The translations under genes were made by a program, and so were the position numbers. Below are positions 43,324 through 51,199 of a stretch of 64,000 bases of DNA, piece after piece (position 1 is the stretch's first letter; every line of letters begins with the position of its first letter). Under the pieces are notes generated by a model. The model saw only the letters and a list, made by a program, of their open reading frames with translations. It had not been told where the DNA came from and did no database searches. Source of the stretch: JABFXX01 sp964419605 (GTDB lineage Bacteria > Myxococcota_A > Polyangia > Haliangiales > Haliangiaceae); the NCBI GenBank assembly GCA_964419605.1, contig CAYQQM010000006.1:25325-89324 (forward strand), written 5' to 3'.

Positions 43324-44892
43324 GTGGTCTGCCAACAACGCGGTCTGGGATGGAGGCATAGGTTCCTAGTTCTGTTCGCGATTTCGAGCGTGGCCGCCTG
43401 CATCGGCGCTGAAAATACTCAAGATGAGGGGGAGGAGTTGGGCGAAGTCGCTCAACCGATCATCAACGGGTCCACGCTGGGACCGACGCACCCCGCCCTG
43501 CAGAATGCAATCGATGTTTACGACTCCTTCTACGGAGTAGGATGTTCTGGTGTGGCGCTGGACAATCAGTGGGTCCTAACCGCGCAACACTGCACCTACG
43601 GTATGAACTACAACGGCGCGATCGATCAAGTTGCTCGCGCCTCGAATACCTCCGAGATTCGAAAGCTGGCGGAGGTGCGACGCCAGCCCGGCGGTGCTGA
43701 GACCCAGCACGACTTGGCTCTACTCCGCGTAGGCAGAGCCTTTACCAATGTTCCACGGATGCGCGAATGGAGCAATCCACTATCCCGTCTGATCGGCTCT
43801 GACCTTTTTTGTATAGGCCGCGGCCACAACAACCTAAACAAGACTGGTTTTGGTACGTGGCGCTACGCCTGGCTCCGCCCGATCGCCGCGCGGATTAACG
43901 ACTACGATATGGGGCCTAATTCGCTCGGCCAGATTCAGTATCTTGGCGACTCCGGAGGCCCGTGCATTAGCTACTCAGGGTCACCACCATTTGTGACCGG
44001 CATCCTCGGCTCGACCAACGGCACAACTAGCTCGAGACTCGCTGGGATTTCGCCAGAAAACTCGGCTTGGTCAAGGCTCATCCGCGAACGATCGGAGCTA
44101 CTCTTCTACAACAAGAACACTGGGACTGGGTATATATCTTCCCTAGAGGCAACTGGCACCTACGCATCAAATCGTTCCATCTCCGGTCTATCGACACAAT
44201 GGACACACATTACTTCTCTCCGGAACGGTGCGATCCTCTTCTATAACAAGGCCAACGGTGTGGCTGCCGTTGCCAGATTGGAACGAGACGGTACCTACAG
44301 CGGTGGCTCGGCCAGCCTCGTACTCCCGGCGAACGCGCGCTTCATGGTGGCTGTGGGTGACGATATGGTGTTCTTTCTGGACGACGCTGGCGTCGGTCGC
44401 ACCGCGCGAATCGACGCTGCGACGTTCACGTATACCCCTGGAACGACGGTGAGCGGATTCTCCAGGTCCTTCACTCACGTTGTTGGCACGAAGCAAGGGG
44501 GACTGTTCTTCTTCAATCGAACAGCGGGCACCGGGGTTACGGCCACGATCGACGCCAATATGAACTACGCAGATCGCGGGTACGTCAGTGGATTCTCGAC
44601 TGGCTGGACCTATGTGACGGCGGTAAACGAGCGAGGATTGTTCTTCTACAATCCTGCAAATGGGACCGGGTACACGGCAGAGATCAACGCTTCTGGCTAC
44701 TACGTATCCCGCAATGCAGTGTCAGGCATCGGACCTGGCCACTCTGTGATCGGAGCCTTCAATGGTGTGCTCCTGTTCCGAAACGCCAATGGGGGCGGGG
44801 GAACTGCTCGCGTTACCGACACCGGCCACTATGTGCCGATTACGAGCCTGAGTGGCTTCTCGACTGCCTGGACCCACGCTGCGCTCGAATAG
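43324..44892 (+). CDS. secreted trypsin-like protease with C-terminal repeats
   Basis: Start uncertain: the GTG at 43324 gives a lipoprotein signal (FLVLFAISSVAAC); an ATG at 43219 would add 35 residues. The protease domain has the S1 triad: His in VLTAQHCTYG, Asp in HDLALLRVG, Ser in GDSGGPCISY. IINGSTLG marks the activation site after a pro-region. The C-terminal half has about six repeats of 45-48 residues, each with LFYN..G.G, a GxY and SGFSTxWTH, probably blades of a beta-propeller or lectin-like domain. This would be an exported enzyme attached to prey or matrix, consistent with a predatory lifestyle. Confidence 0.88.
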   Translation: MVCQQRGLGWRHRFLVLFAISSVAACIGAENTQDEGEELGEVAQPIINGSTLGPTHPALQNAIDVYDSFYGVGCSGVALDNQWVLTAQHCTYGMNYNGAIDQVARASNTSEIRKLAEVRRQPGGAETQHDLALLRVGRAFTNVPRMREWSNPLSRLIGSDLFCIGRGHNNLNKTGFGTWRYAWLRPIAARINDYDMGPNSLGQIQYLGDSGGPCISYSGSPPFVTGILGSTNGTTSSRLAGISPENSAWSRLIRERSELLFYNKNTGTGYISSLEATGTYASNRSISGLSTQWTHITSLRNGAILFYNKANGVAAVARLERDGTYSGGSASLVLPANARFMVAVGDDMVFFLDDAGVGRTARIDAATFTYTPGTTVSGFSRSFTHVVGTKQGGLFFFNRTAGTGVTATIDANMNYADRGYVSGFSTGWTYVTAVNERGLFFYNPANGTGYTAEINASGYYVSRNAVSGIGPGHSVIGAFNGVLLFRNANGGGGTARVTDTGHYVPITSLSGFSTAWTHAALE

Positions 44893-44951
44893 CGCTACGC
44901 GCCAGATTTCGATCCAGATGGTGGTCACGAACTTGGGCTGATCCGGGTTTT

Positions 44952-45052
44952 GGGTGGGTCGCGACGGAACACGGCGACCGGATAGCGTAGTGTCTCCGTG
45001 GCCGTTCCCCTGATCGTGGTCGTTCCCGGGGGCACCCATTCGCGACCCACCC
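44952..45052. repeat. 101-bp inverted-repeat element between convergent genes
   Basis: GGGTGGGTCGCGA at 44952-44964 and its exact complement at 45040-45052 enclose a 75-bp core. The core contains the 30-bp GATCACG-type repeat also found at 24834. The element lies between the ends of the protease and porin genes, so it may act as a two-way transcription stop. Confidence 0.7.
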
Positions 45053-45085
45053 GAAGTCGGATGAGCCCGAACTTGCGCCCCACCT

Positions 45086-46486
45086 TTAGATTGCAACTTG
45101 AATGCGGGTCGCGATCACGTGTTCGGTGCGGCGGTTGCCCGTCGCTGTGCCGCCGGTGAACTGCGTGGATTCGTAGTTCACCTGCAACTTGATATTGCGG
45201 TTGAAGTACCAGTTGGCGCCGAGAGTTCCCGCCCGCGCCCGTCGAATCGACGCCTGGCGTGCGATGCCGGCGGTAAACGAATCGTCGTCGATACGCAACT
45301 CGGAATAGCGCGCAGCGAGCTCGACCGCCCCCCATGTGCCCGCCCGCAGATCGAACGGCCGCTTGGGCACAAGGCTTTTGTACCCAGGGCGATCGCCGGG
45401 GGTTAGCGCGGCACTTGCTGCCAACTGCCAGGCGCTGTGCCGGAGCCGCGTGTGTGTACCCTGGAGGAGCACGGGTTCGTGGTCGGCGACGTATTCAGCG
45501 AGTACGCCAATCGGGCCTCCGTAGTAGTACGCATGCGCGGCGAGTCGATAACGGTAGCCGTCTGCGAGGGCGGTGGTCTCGCGCGTATCCGTCGCGCCGC
45601 CACCTGCGTAGCTAAAAATTGTCGCCTGGCCAGCGCTCCTGATTGCGGTGAGGCCGGGATTTGCGATCGTTCCGCGCGTTCGTCCGAAGGTCGCTGCACC
45701 GCCGATCGCGAGGTCGCCGTAGGAGGCAAGCTGCGAACTCGCCTTAAACGGCGCTATCAGAAGATGCGCATTGTACTCGTATTCGCTGTCGGTCTCGGCT
45801 TCCAACACCGCGTTGTTTGCGACACCGTTCACGATGGCAGCTGAGTAATGCACGAGGCCGCCGTGGATATCGCCGCGCAGCGCGAGGCCGATGTCGCGGT
45901 TCGGCGCAAGCTGCGTCGGAAACGCCCGTTCAACAAACGCCAGATCGGTGGCGCTCTGGAGCCGTTCGATGCCGAACTGGGCTTTGTCTTTGCCAAACCG
46001 CAGTCCGATCTCGGGGCGGGGTGAAAACTCAATCCACGCGTTTAGGACTTGGAGCCTGCTCGCCGCCGTGTCGATCAGGGTTTGGAACCGGAAATGCCGC
46101 AGCGCTTGGCCGTCGACCTTAAAGCGCAGTCGCCGCACCGTGAGTTCGTGGGTCCCCGTATCGGTCGCGAATACGCGCGAGTCGGCCTGGAGGTACCCGC
46201 CAGGTTTTATTTCGAGCGGTTTGGGGTGGTTCTTTTCTTCGCGTTTGATTTCCGGGCCGATGGTCGGAGGTAGCTGTGCAGTTACGACGCTCTCAGGGGA
46301 TGCGGACACATCAGTGGCGGTGGGAGGTGGCGTGGGTTGAGTGTTGAGAGCGCCGGGTGGCGATCCTGGCGTGGTCGGATCGGACGCTGGCGCGCCGGAT
46401 GACGGGGGTGGCTCAGCCGGATTTGGAACCGGCTGCGCTGAGGCATGGGTGGTGATGAGCAAAAATAAAACGATACGAACAGACAT
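45086..46486 (-). CDS. outer-membrane porin of the phosphate/sulfate-selective type
   Basis: 466 residues. A signal peptide (IVLFLLITTHASAQ) and a Pro-rich region (18-75) precede a 16- or 18-stranded barrel of the porin O/P type: GGYLQADSRVFATDTGTHEL, RRLRFKVDGQALRHFRFQTL, WIEFSPRPEIGLRFGKDKAQ, and a final strand TRIQVAI ending in a hydrophobic residue. It lies 99 bp downstream of the sulfate transporter operon on the same strand, so sulfate passage through the outer membrane is the likely job. Phosphate-selective relatives exist, so the ion is inferred from context. Confidence 0.85.
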   Translation of the reverse strand: MSVRIVLFLLITTHASAQPVPNPAEPPPSSGAPASDPTTPGSPPGALNTQPTPPPTATDVSASPESVVTAQLPPTIGPEIKREEKNHPKPLEIKPGGYLQADSRVFATDTGTHELTVRRLRFKVDGQALRHFRFQTLIDTAASRLQVLNAWIEFSPRPEIGLRFGKDKAQFGIERLQSATDLAFVERAFPTQLAPNRDIGLALRGDIHGGLVHYSAAIVNGVANNAVLEAETDSEYEYNAHLLIAPFKASSQLASYGDLAIGGAATFGRTRGTIANPGLTAIRSAGQATIFSYAGGGATDTRETTALADGYRYRLAAHAYYYGGPIGVLAEYVADHEPVLLQGTHTRLRHSAWQLAASAALTPGDRPGYKSLVPKRPFDLRAGTWGAVELAARYSELRIDDDSFTAGIARQASIRRARAGTLGANWYFNRNIKLQVNYESTQFTGGTATGNRRTEHVIATRIQVAI

Positions 46487-46585
46487 GACATTTCCTTAAT
46501 GCTTCGGCTCCGGTAGTGCAGGGTCGCCGATTCGCCTTGAAGACAACTGCCGCTCGCGGACGAGTGGGCGGAAGAGGTGCGATCG

Positions 46586-46747
46586 CTAACGTCTGGGCTT
46601 CGCGCTTCCAGCCGTCTGAGCGATTCGCGTTTTTTCGGTTCGGGCAATTTGGACCACCTCGCCGTCGTGAACGGCGAGGGCGATTTCGCCGAAGCGTAAG
46701 CCGACGAGGGCTGCGCGCACGAGCTCGAGTGCTTCCACCTTACTCAC
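46586..46747 (-). CDS. DUF2292 (YezD-like) small protein
   Basis: 53 residues from the GTG at 46747, overlapping the cysA stop by 4 bp. KVEALELVRAALVGLRFGEI, then ALAVHDGEVVQIARTEKTRI, matches DUF2292. These tiny proteins are frequent beside sulfate-uptake and sulfur-assimilation genes. A second copy starts the operon (50671-50835). Function unknown; a regulatory or binding role is guessed. Confidence 0.85.
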   Translation of the reverse strand: MSKVEALELVRAALVGLRFGEIALAVHDGEVVQIARTEKTRIAQTAGSAKPRR

Positions 46748-47820
46748 GAAGCCTCCGCGAAGATGCGCGCCGAGCGCACGCGGGCAAGCATCGCGGCGCC
46801 GCGCTCGACGCCGAGACGCGCGAGTTCATGGTACGGCAGCTCGACGGTCAGTTCGCCATGCTCTGGACTCGTGACGATCACGCGTGCAGCGAGGCCGATG
46901 CGGTGTACGTGACTGATCACGACTGGCAAACACCGGTCGCGGTGGTGACTCCGATCGTTTCCCGACCGATACACCGGACCCGGCGATGGCTCGAGCACGA
47001 AATCGTGGCTTCGCACGTACGCTGTTGCGTCGCGACTCTCGCCGCCTTCCCACGGCAGCTTTAACGTGCCGAACACGCCGACTTTATCGCGGACGCTGCC
47101 GCGCAGCACGTTGACGCCGCCGAGGAAGTCCATCACGAATGCGCTTGCCGGCCGGTCGAATACCTCTTCGGTAAGGCCGTCCTGTTCGACTTTTCCGGCG
47201 TTCATGACGACGATGCGATCGGCGACCTCGAGGGCTTCTTCCTGATCGTGGGTGACAAATACACTCGTCACGTGAAGCTCATCGTGCAGTTTGCGCATCC
47301 ACGTGCGCAGCTCGCCGCGCACGCGAGCGTCGAGCGCGCCGAACGGCTCATCGAGCAGTAGAAACGACGGCTCTGGCGCCAGGGCTCGTGCGAGTGCGAC
47401 GCGCTGGCGTTGGCCGCCTGACAGCTCGCGCGGCAAGCGCGCGCCTAGATCGGCGAGCTGAATGCGTTGCAATAGTTCGCGCACCCTCGCATCGACAGCG
47501 GCGCGCGGCTGTTTACGAATCGTGAGCCCGAACGCAATGTTTTCGGCCACACTCATGTGTTCGAACAGCGCGTAGTCCTGAAACACGAAACCGACGTTGC
47601 GCTTCTGGATCGGCTGATCGGTGACGTCGACGTCGCCGAACCGGACGCGGCCGCGTTCGGGGCATTCGATGCCGGCGATAACCCGCAGCAGAGTCGTCTT
47701 GCCGGAACCCGATGGACCGAGCAGCGCAACGAGCTCGCCGCTAGGAATCGTGACGCTCACATCGTCGAGGGCCGGGTATTCATCAAAGGACTTCGAAACG
47801 TTTTCGACATGAATCTGCAT
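46744..47820 (-). CDS. cysA: sulfate ABC transporter ATPase
   Basis: 358 residues from the ATG at 47820. Walker A GPSGSGKT, signature LSGGQRQRVALARAL, Walker B FLLLDEPFGALDARVR and the switch His in VFVTHDQEEA are present. After the ATPase domain, the C-terminal TOBE-like part (VNVLRGSVRDKVGVFGTLKL) matches CysA. It powers sulfate/thiosulfate import with CysT and CysW, encoded next to it. Confidence 0.92.
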   Translation of the reverse strand: MQIHVENVSKSFDEYPALDDVSVTIPSGELVALLGPSGSGKTTLLRVIAGIECPERGRVRFGDVDVTDQPIQKRNVGFVFQDYALFEHMSVAENIAFGLTIRKQPRAAVDARVRELLQRIQLADLGARLPRELSGGQRQRVALARALAPEPSFLLLDEPFGALDARVRGELRTWMRKLHDELHVTSVFVTHDQEEALEVADRIVVMNAGKVEQDGLTEEVFDRPASAFVMDFLGGVNVLRGSVRDKVGVFGTLKLPWEGGESRDATAYVRSHDFVLEPSPGPVYRSGNDRSHHRDRCLPVVISHVHRIGLAARVIVTSPEHGELTVELPYHELARLGVERGAAMLARVRSARIFAEAS

Positions 47821-47822
47821 GA

Positions 47823-48698
47823 CTATTTTCTCCTGCGCGATACGTGCCATTCGATCGCGCTGCGCAGCGCGAGTGTTGCTAGTGTGATGACGACGAGGAT
47901 GGTCGACACCGCAAACGCAGCTTGGTATTGAAAATCGTTGTAGAGAATTTCGACGTGGAGCGGGACGGTATTGGTCTCGCCGCGAATGTGCCCGGACACG
48001 ACGGAGGCTGCACCAAATTCACCGACGGCGCGCGCACTGCACAAAATGGCCCCGTATAGCAGCGGCCATCGCACGTTCGGCAACGTCACGCGGTAAAACG
48101 TCTGCCACGGCGATGCGCCGAGCGTTAGCGCTGCCAGTTCCTGGGTCGGCCCACGCGCTTCGAGCGCAGGAATCAATTCCCGCGCCACGAACGGGACGGT
48201 GACAAACGTCGTGACGATCACGATGCCAGGGGTTGCAAAGATGATCTTGAGGCTCGGTACGTGCTCGGCGAGCCATGGACCCAGCAATCCCTGTGCGCCG
48301 AACAGCAGCACGAAGATCATGCCTGCGATGACCGGTGACACGGCAAATGGCAGATCGATCAGCGTGACGAGTGCGCGCTTGCCAGGAAAGTGAAAGCGCG
48401 TGATCGCCCACGCCGCAGCGATACCAAAAATGACGTTGAGCGGCACGGCAAACGCGGCCGCCAACAGCGTCAGCTTGATCGCCGAACGGGAATCCGGATC
48501 GCTCAGCGCGCGCACGTACGGCACGACGCCATCGCGAAACGCCGCCGCGAACACCGTCACCAGCGGCACGATGAGGCAAATGACTAGGAATGCCAGGACG
48601 ACGCCGATCAGACTCCGTCGAAGCCACGGCGATTCGCGCAAAGCGGGGTGAGTTTCAGACACCGACCGGTTGCCAAGACCTCCAGCAAAGCCCGCCAT
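47823..48698 (-). CDS. cysW: sulfate ABC transporter permease
   Basis: 291 residues with six membrane segments (LIGVVLAFLVICLIVPLVTV onward). The EAA loop is ALTLGASPWQTFYRVTLPNV, and FAVSPVIAGMIFVLLFGAQG is typical of CysW. The start overlaps the cysT stop, and the stop is 2 bp before cysA. Confidence 0.92.
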   Translation of the reverse strand: MAGFAGGLGNRSVSETHPALRESPWLRRSLIGVVLAFLVICLIVPLVTVFAAAFRDGVVPYVRALSDPDSRSAIKLTLLAAAFAVPLNVIFGIAAAWAITRFHFPGKRALVTLIDLPFAVSPVIAGMIFVLLFGAQGLLGPWLAEHVPSLKIIFATPGIVIVTTFVTVPFVARELIPALEARGPTQELAALTLGASPWQTFYRVTLPNVRWPLLYGAILCSARAVGEFGAASVVSGHIRGETNTVPLHVEILYNDFQYQAAFAVSTILVVITLATLALRSAIEWHVSRRRK

Positions 48699-49585
48699 TA
48701 GCGTTGCTCCTTGGCGACGACCGCCAGCGCGATCTCGTCGCGCGGTGGCCGCTTTCGCAGTGTGGGAATCGCACGGCGGTGCGCGCGCCAGGTCAGCGCA
48801 TTGATCGCGATCAAGATTGCGATCGACGCCACAAGCATGACCAGCGCTAACGAGGTCGCGCCTGCGTAGTCAAACTGCTCGAGTTTGGTCATGATCAGGA
48901 GTGGCGTCACCTCGGTCTGTAGCGGCTTGTTGCCGGAGATGAACACTACCGAGCCGTATTCGCCGAGTCCGCGCGCGAACGCGAGGGCAAACCCGGTGCC
49001 GATCGCCGGGCGCAGCGCTGGCAACACGACACGGCGGAACGTGCGCCAACGCGATGCGCCCAGCGTTGCGGCCGCTTCCTCGACGCGCGGATCGAACGCC
49101 GCGAGCACGGGCTCTACCGTGCGGACCACGAACGGCAGACCGATGAACACGAGTGCGATCACGACGCCGACGCGCGAATACGCGGTGTCGATGCCGAGGG
49201 CGTGCAGGGATTTGCCGAACAGGCCGTCACTGGGTGCCCACGTCGCGCACAGCGCGATGCCAGCAACGGCGGTCGGCAATGCGAACGGCAGATCGATGAG
49301 CGCATCGACGATGCGCCGGCCCCAGAATCGGTAGCGCACCAGCACCCACGCCAATGCAACGCCGAATACGACGTTGATCGCTGCCGCGATTAGCGATGCG
49401 CCAATGCTAAGGGCATACGACGCGATCGCTCGCGGCGATGTGACCGTGGCCCAAAATTCACCCAAGGTCAGCGTCATCGTTTTGAGAACGATCGTCGACA
49501 ACGGAATTAGGACGAGAAGTCCTAGATAGGTGAGCGTAATCCCGAGAGAGAGGCCGAAACCGGGTAGTGAACGTCGCTTCAACAT
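48698..49585 (-). CDS. cysT: sulfate ABC transporter permease
   Basis: 295 residues from the ATG at 49585; the longer frame to 49843 lies inside the binding-protein gene. The membrane segments begin LSLGITLTYLGLLVLIPLST, and the EAA loop is AATLGASRWRTFRRVVLPAL. RPAIGTGFALAFARGLGEYG is a CysT/CysU signature. It lies 1 bp after the binding-protein gene. Confidence 0.92.
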   Translation of the reverse strand: MLKRRSLPGFGLSLGITLTYLGLLVLIPLSTIVLKTMTLTLGEFWATVTSPRAIASYALSIGASLIAAAINVVFGVALAWVLVRYRFWGRRIVDALIDLPFALPTAVAGIALCATWAPSDGLFGKSLHALGIDTAYSRVGVVIALVFIGLPFVVRTVEPVLAAFDPRVEEAAATLGASRWRTFRRVVLPALRPAIGTGFALAFARGLGEYGSVVFISGNKPLQTEVTPLLIMTKLEQFDYAGATSLALVMLVASIAILIAINALTWRAHRRAIPTLRKRPPRDEIALAVVAKEQR

Positions 49586-49586
49586 C

Positions 49587-50582
49587 CTACTTTGCCGTAA
49601 TCGAATCAAAAATCGCGTTGTCGGCGAAGTGGACTTTTTGTGCGTTCGCCCAGCCGCCGAAGTCATCGATCGAAAACAGCTCGACCGCAGGCAACGCTTG
49701 GTTGGCCGCAGCTGTTTTGGACCGTGGCCGGTAGTGATGCTTCGCGATGATCTCTTGTCCTTGGTCGGTGTAGAGGAATTCGAGATAGGCACGCGCGATT
49801 GCGGAAGTTTTCTTCTTCGCCACGACGGCATCGACGACCGCAACCGGCGGTTCGGCCCGAATACTTCGCGATGGAACGACGATTTCGTAGCTGCCCTGTT
49901 CCTGTTTTAGGACCAAGTGCGCCTCGTTTTCCCACGATAGTAGGACGTCGCCGATGCCGCGCTCGACAAAGGTCGTGGTCGAGCCGCGTGCTCCAGCGTC
50001 GAGCACCGGCACATTGTGATAGAGCTGTTTGACAAACTGCTGGGCGGCTTCGTCACTGCCTCCTTGCGCACGCGCGAAGCCCCATGCCGCCAGGTAGGCC
50101 CAACGTGCGCCCCCAGATGTTTTCGGGTTCGGAGTGATGACTGCAACGTCGGGATTCACCAGATCGTTCCAATCGCGGATCCCCTTTGGATTTCCTTTGC
50201 GGACCACGAACACAATCGTCGACGTATACGGTGATGACCGCTCCGGCAGCCGGGACTGCCAATCGGTTGCGAGTAGGCCTTTGGCGGCAATCGCGTCGAT
50301 GTCGCCGGCCAGTGCGAGACTCACGACGTCGGCTTCGATCCCGTCGATCACCGAACGAGCTTGCTTGCCGGAGCCGCCGTGCGACTGCTTGATCGCAACC
50401 TTTACCTGATGGCTCCGCCCGTAGGACGCGATGAACGCGGCGTTCAGGTCGCCGTATAGCTCACGCGTCGGATCGTAGGACACATTGAGAAGCGTGACGG
50501 CGGCCTGGGGTGATTCCTTGCCGCGGCAGCCGAGCGCTGCGACGACCAGGACGACAGAGAACACGGAACTGCGTGGAAACAT
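49587..50582 (-). CDS. sbp: sulfate-binding lipoprotein
   Basis: 331 residues from the ATG at 50582. A lipobox (VVLVVAALGC) predicts a membrane-tethered binding protein, unlike the soluble E. coli Sbp. Family motifs follow: LLNVSYDPTRELYGDLNAAF, VKIKQSHGGSGKQ-like (VAIKQSHGGSGKQARSVIDG), ITPNPKTSGGARWAYLAAWG and the final DDFGGWANAQKVHFAD. It delivers sulfate to CysTWA. Confidence 0.92.
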   Translation of the reverse strand: MFPRSSVFSVVLVVAALGCRGKESPQAAVTLLNVSYDPTRELYGDLNAAFIASYGRSHQVKVAIKQSHGGSGKQARSVIDGIEADVVSLALAGDIDAIAAKGLLATDWQSRLPERSSPYTSTIVFVVRKGNPKGIRDWNDLVNPDVAVITPNPKTSGGARWAYLAAWGFARAQGGSDEAAQQFVKQLYHNVPVLDAGARGSTTTFVERGIGDVLLSWENEAHLVLKQEQGSYEIVVPSRSIRAEPPVAVVDAVVAKKKTSAIARAYLEFLYTDQGQEIIAKHHYRPRSKTAAANQALPAVELFSIDDFGGWANAQKVHFADNAIFDSITAK

Positions 50583-50670
50583 GAGAGGACCTTCGCGCGC
50601 CTCCTCCGGTTCTCCGGTCGTCGGTCGCAACAATTGCGCAAAGCCTCTCGATGTCGAGTCGGGCGTGAGG

Positions 50671-50835
50671 TTAGGTGGGTTCGTCGTCGCGTGGCGGTGG
50701 CCGAGGCGGCCGGAGCTTTTCGGTGCGCTCGATCTGCACGATTTGTCCGTCGTGTACCGCGATGACGACCTCGCCGTAGCGCAGTTTCGCTAGCGCACGT
50801 TGTACAAGCTCGAGGGGATCTGGTTCGCGAGGCAT
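50671..50835 (-). CDS. DUF2292 (YezD-like) small protein, first gene of the sulfate operon
   Basis: 54 residues from the ATG at 50835. PDPLELVQRALAKLRYGEVV, then IAVHDGQIVQIERTEKLRPP, aligns with the second copy at 46586. It is the first gene after the palindromic promoter and lies 88 bp before sbp. A Pro-rich tail follows the domain. Confidence 0.85.
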   Translation of the reverse strand: MPREPDPLELVQRALAKLRYGEVVIAVHDGQIVQIERTEKLRPPRPPPRDDEPT

Positions 50836-50855
50836 AGGAAAGCTCTAGGCCGGAG

Positions 50856-50885
50856 GAATATCCGTTATAACGGATATTCTGTCAA
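50856..50885 (-). promoter_or_regulatory. sulfate operon promoter overlapped by a perfect 24-bp palindrome
   Basis: On the minus strand, TTGACA (50880-50885) is followed 17 bp later by GATATT. The spacer and -10 are covered by a perfect palindrome at 50856-50879 with half-site GAATATCCGTTA. An operator placed between the promoter boxes implies tight repression. The regulator is not in the window; Rrf2-family or other sulfur regulators are candidates. Confidence 0.7.
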
Positions 50886-51199
50886 GCGCTTTTCGTTCGG
50901 AATGGAGTAGTACTTCCAGTCAACGAAATCGGGGACCAAACTTCCTGTCAGTACGACCGAGCGAGCGACGGTCTGCTGGACCTGCCAAAAAGCGAACACA
51001 AACGCGCACCCGAAGGTACGTTACCGACGACCCTTGGAAGTCCCTGACGAGGGAGGAGCAACGACGACAGCACGAACTTGCGGTGGGCTGTGCTAACTGA
51101 CATAACTAACTATGTAGCTTGCGCAGCCGGCGCCGCGCCTGGTTCTGCTTTGAACTGACAGCGTTGCGGCGTTGCGATATAGTGCGCCGTGGCGAGCCG
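50886..51199. other. intergenic region with one interspersed repeat
   Basis: 314 bp between the sulfate promoter and the RNase Y-like gene. The only structure I see is the 30-bp repeat core at 51025-51054 and a promoter-poor remainder. No open frame here looks coding. Confidence 0.5.
51025..51054 (+). repeat. interspersed 30-bp core repeat
   Basis: CGACGACCCTTGGAAGTCCC followed by TGACGAGGGA, identical at 29 of 30 positions to 58371-58400 inside the MITE-like element. The CCCT and AGGGA ends can pair. Confidence 0.85.
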
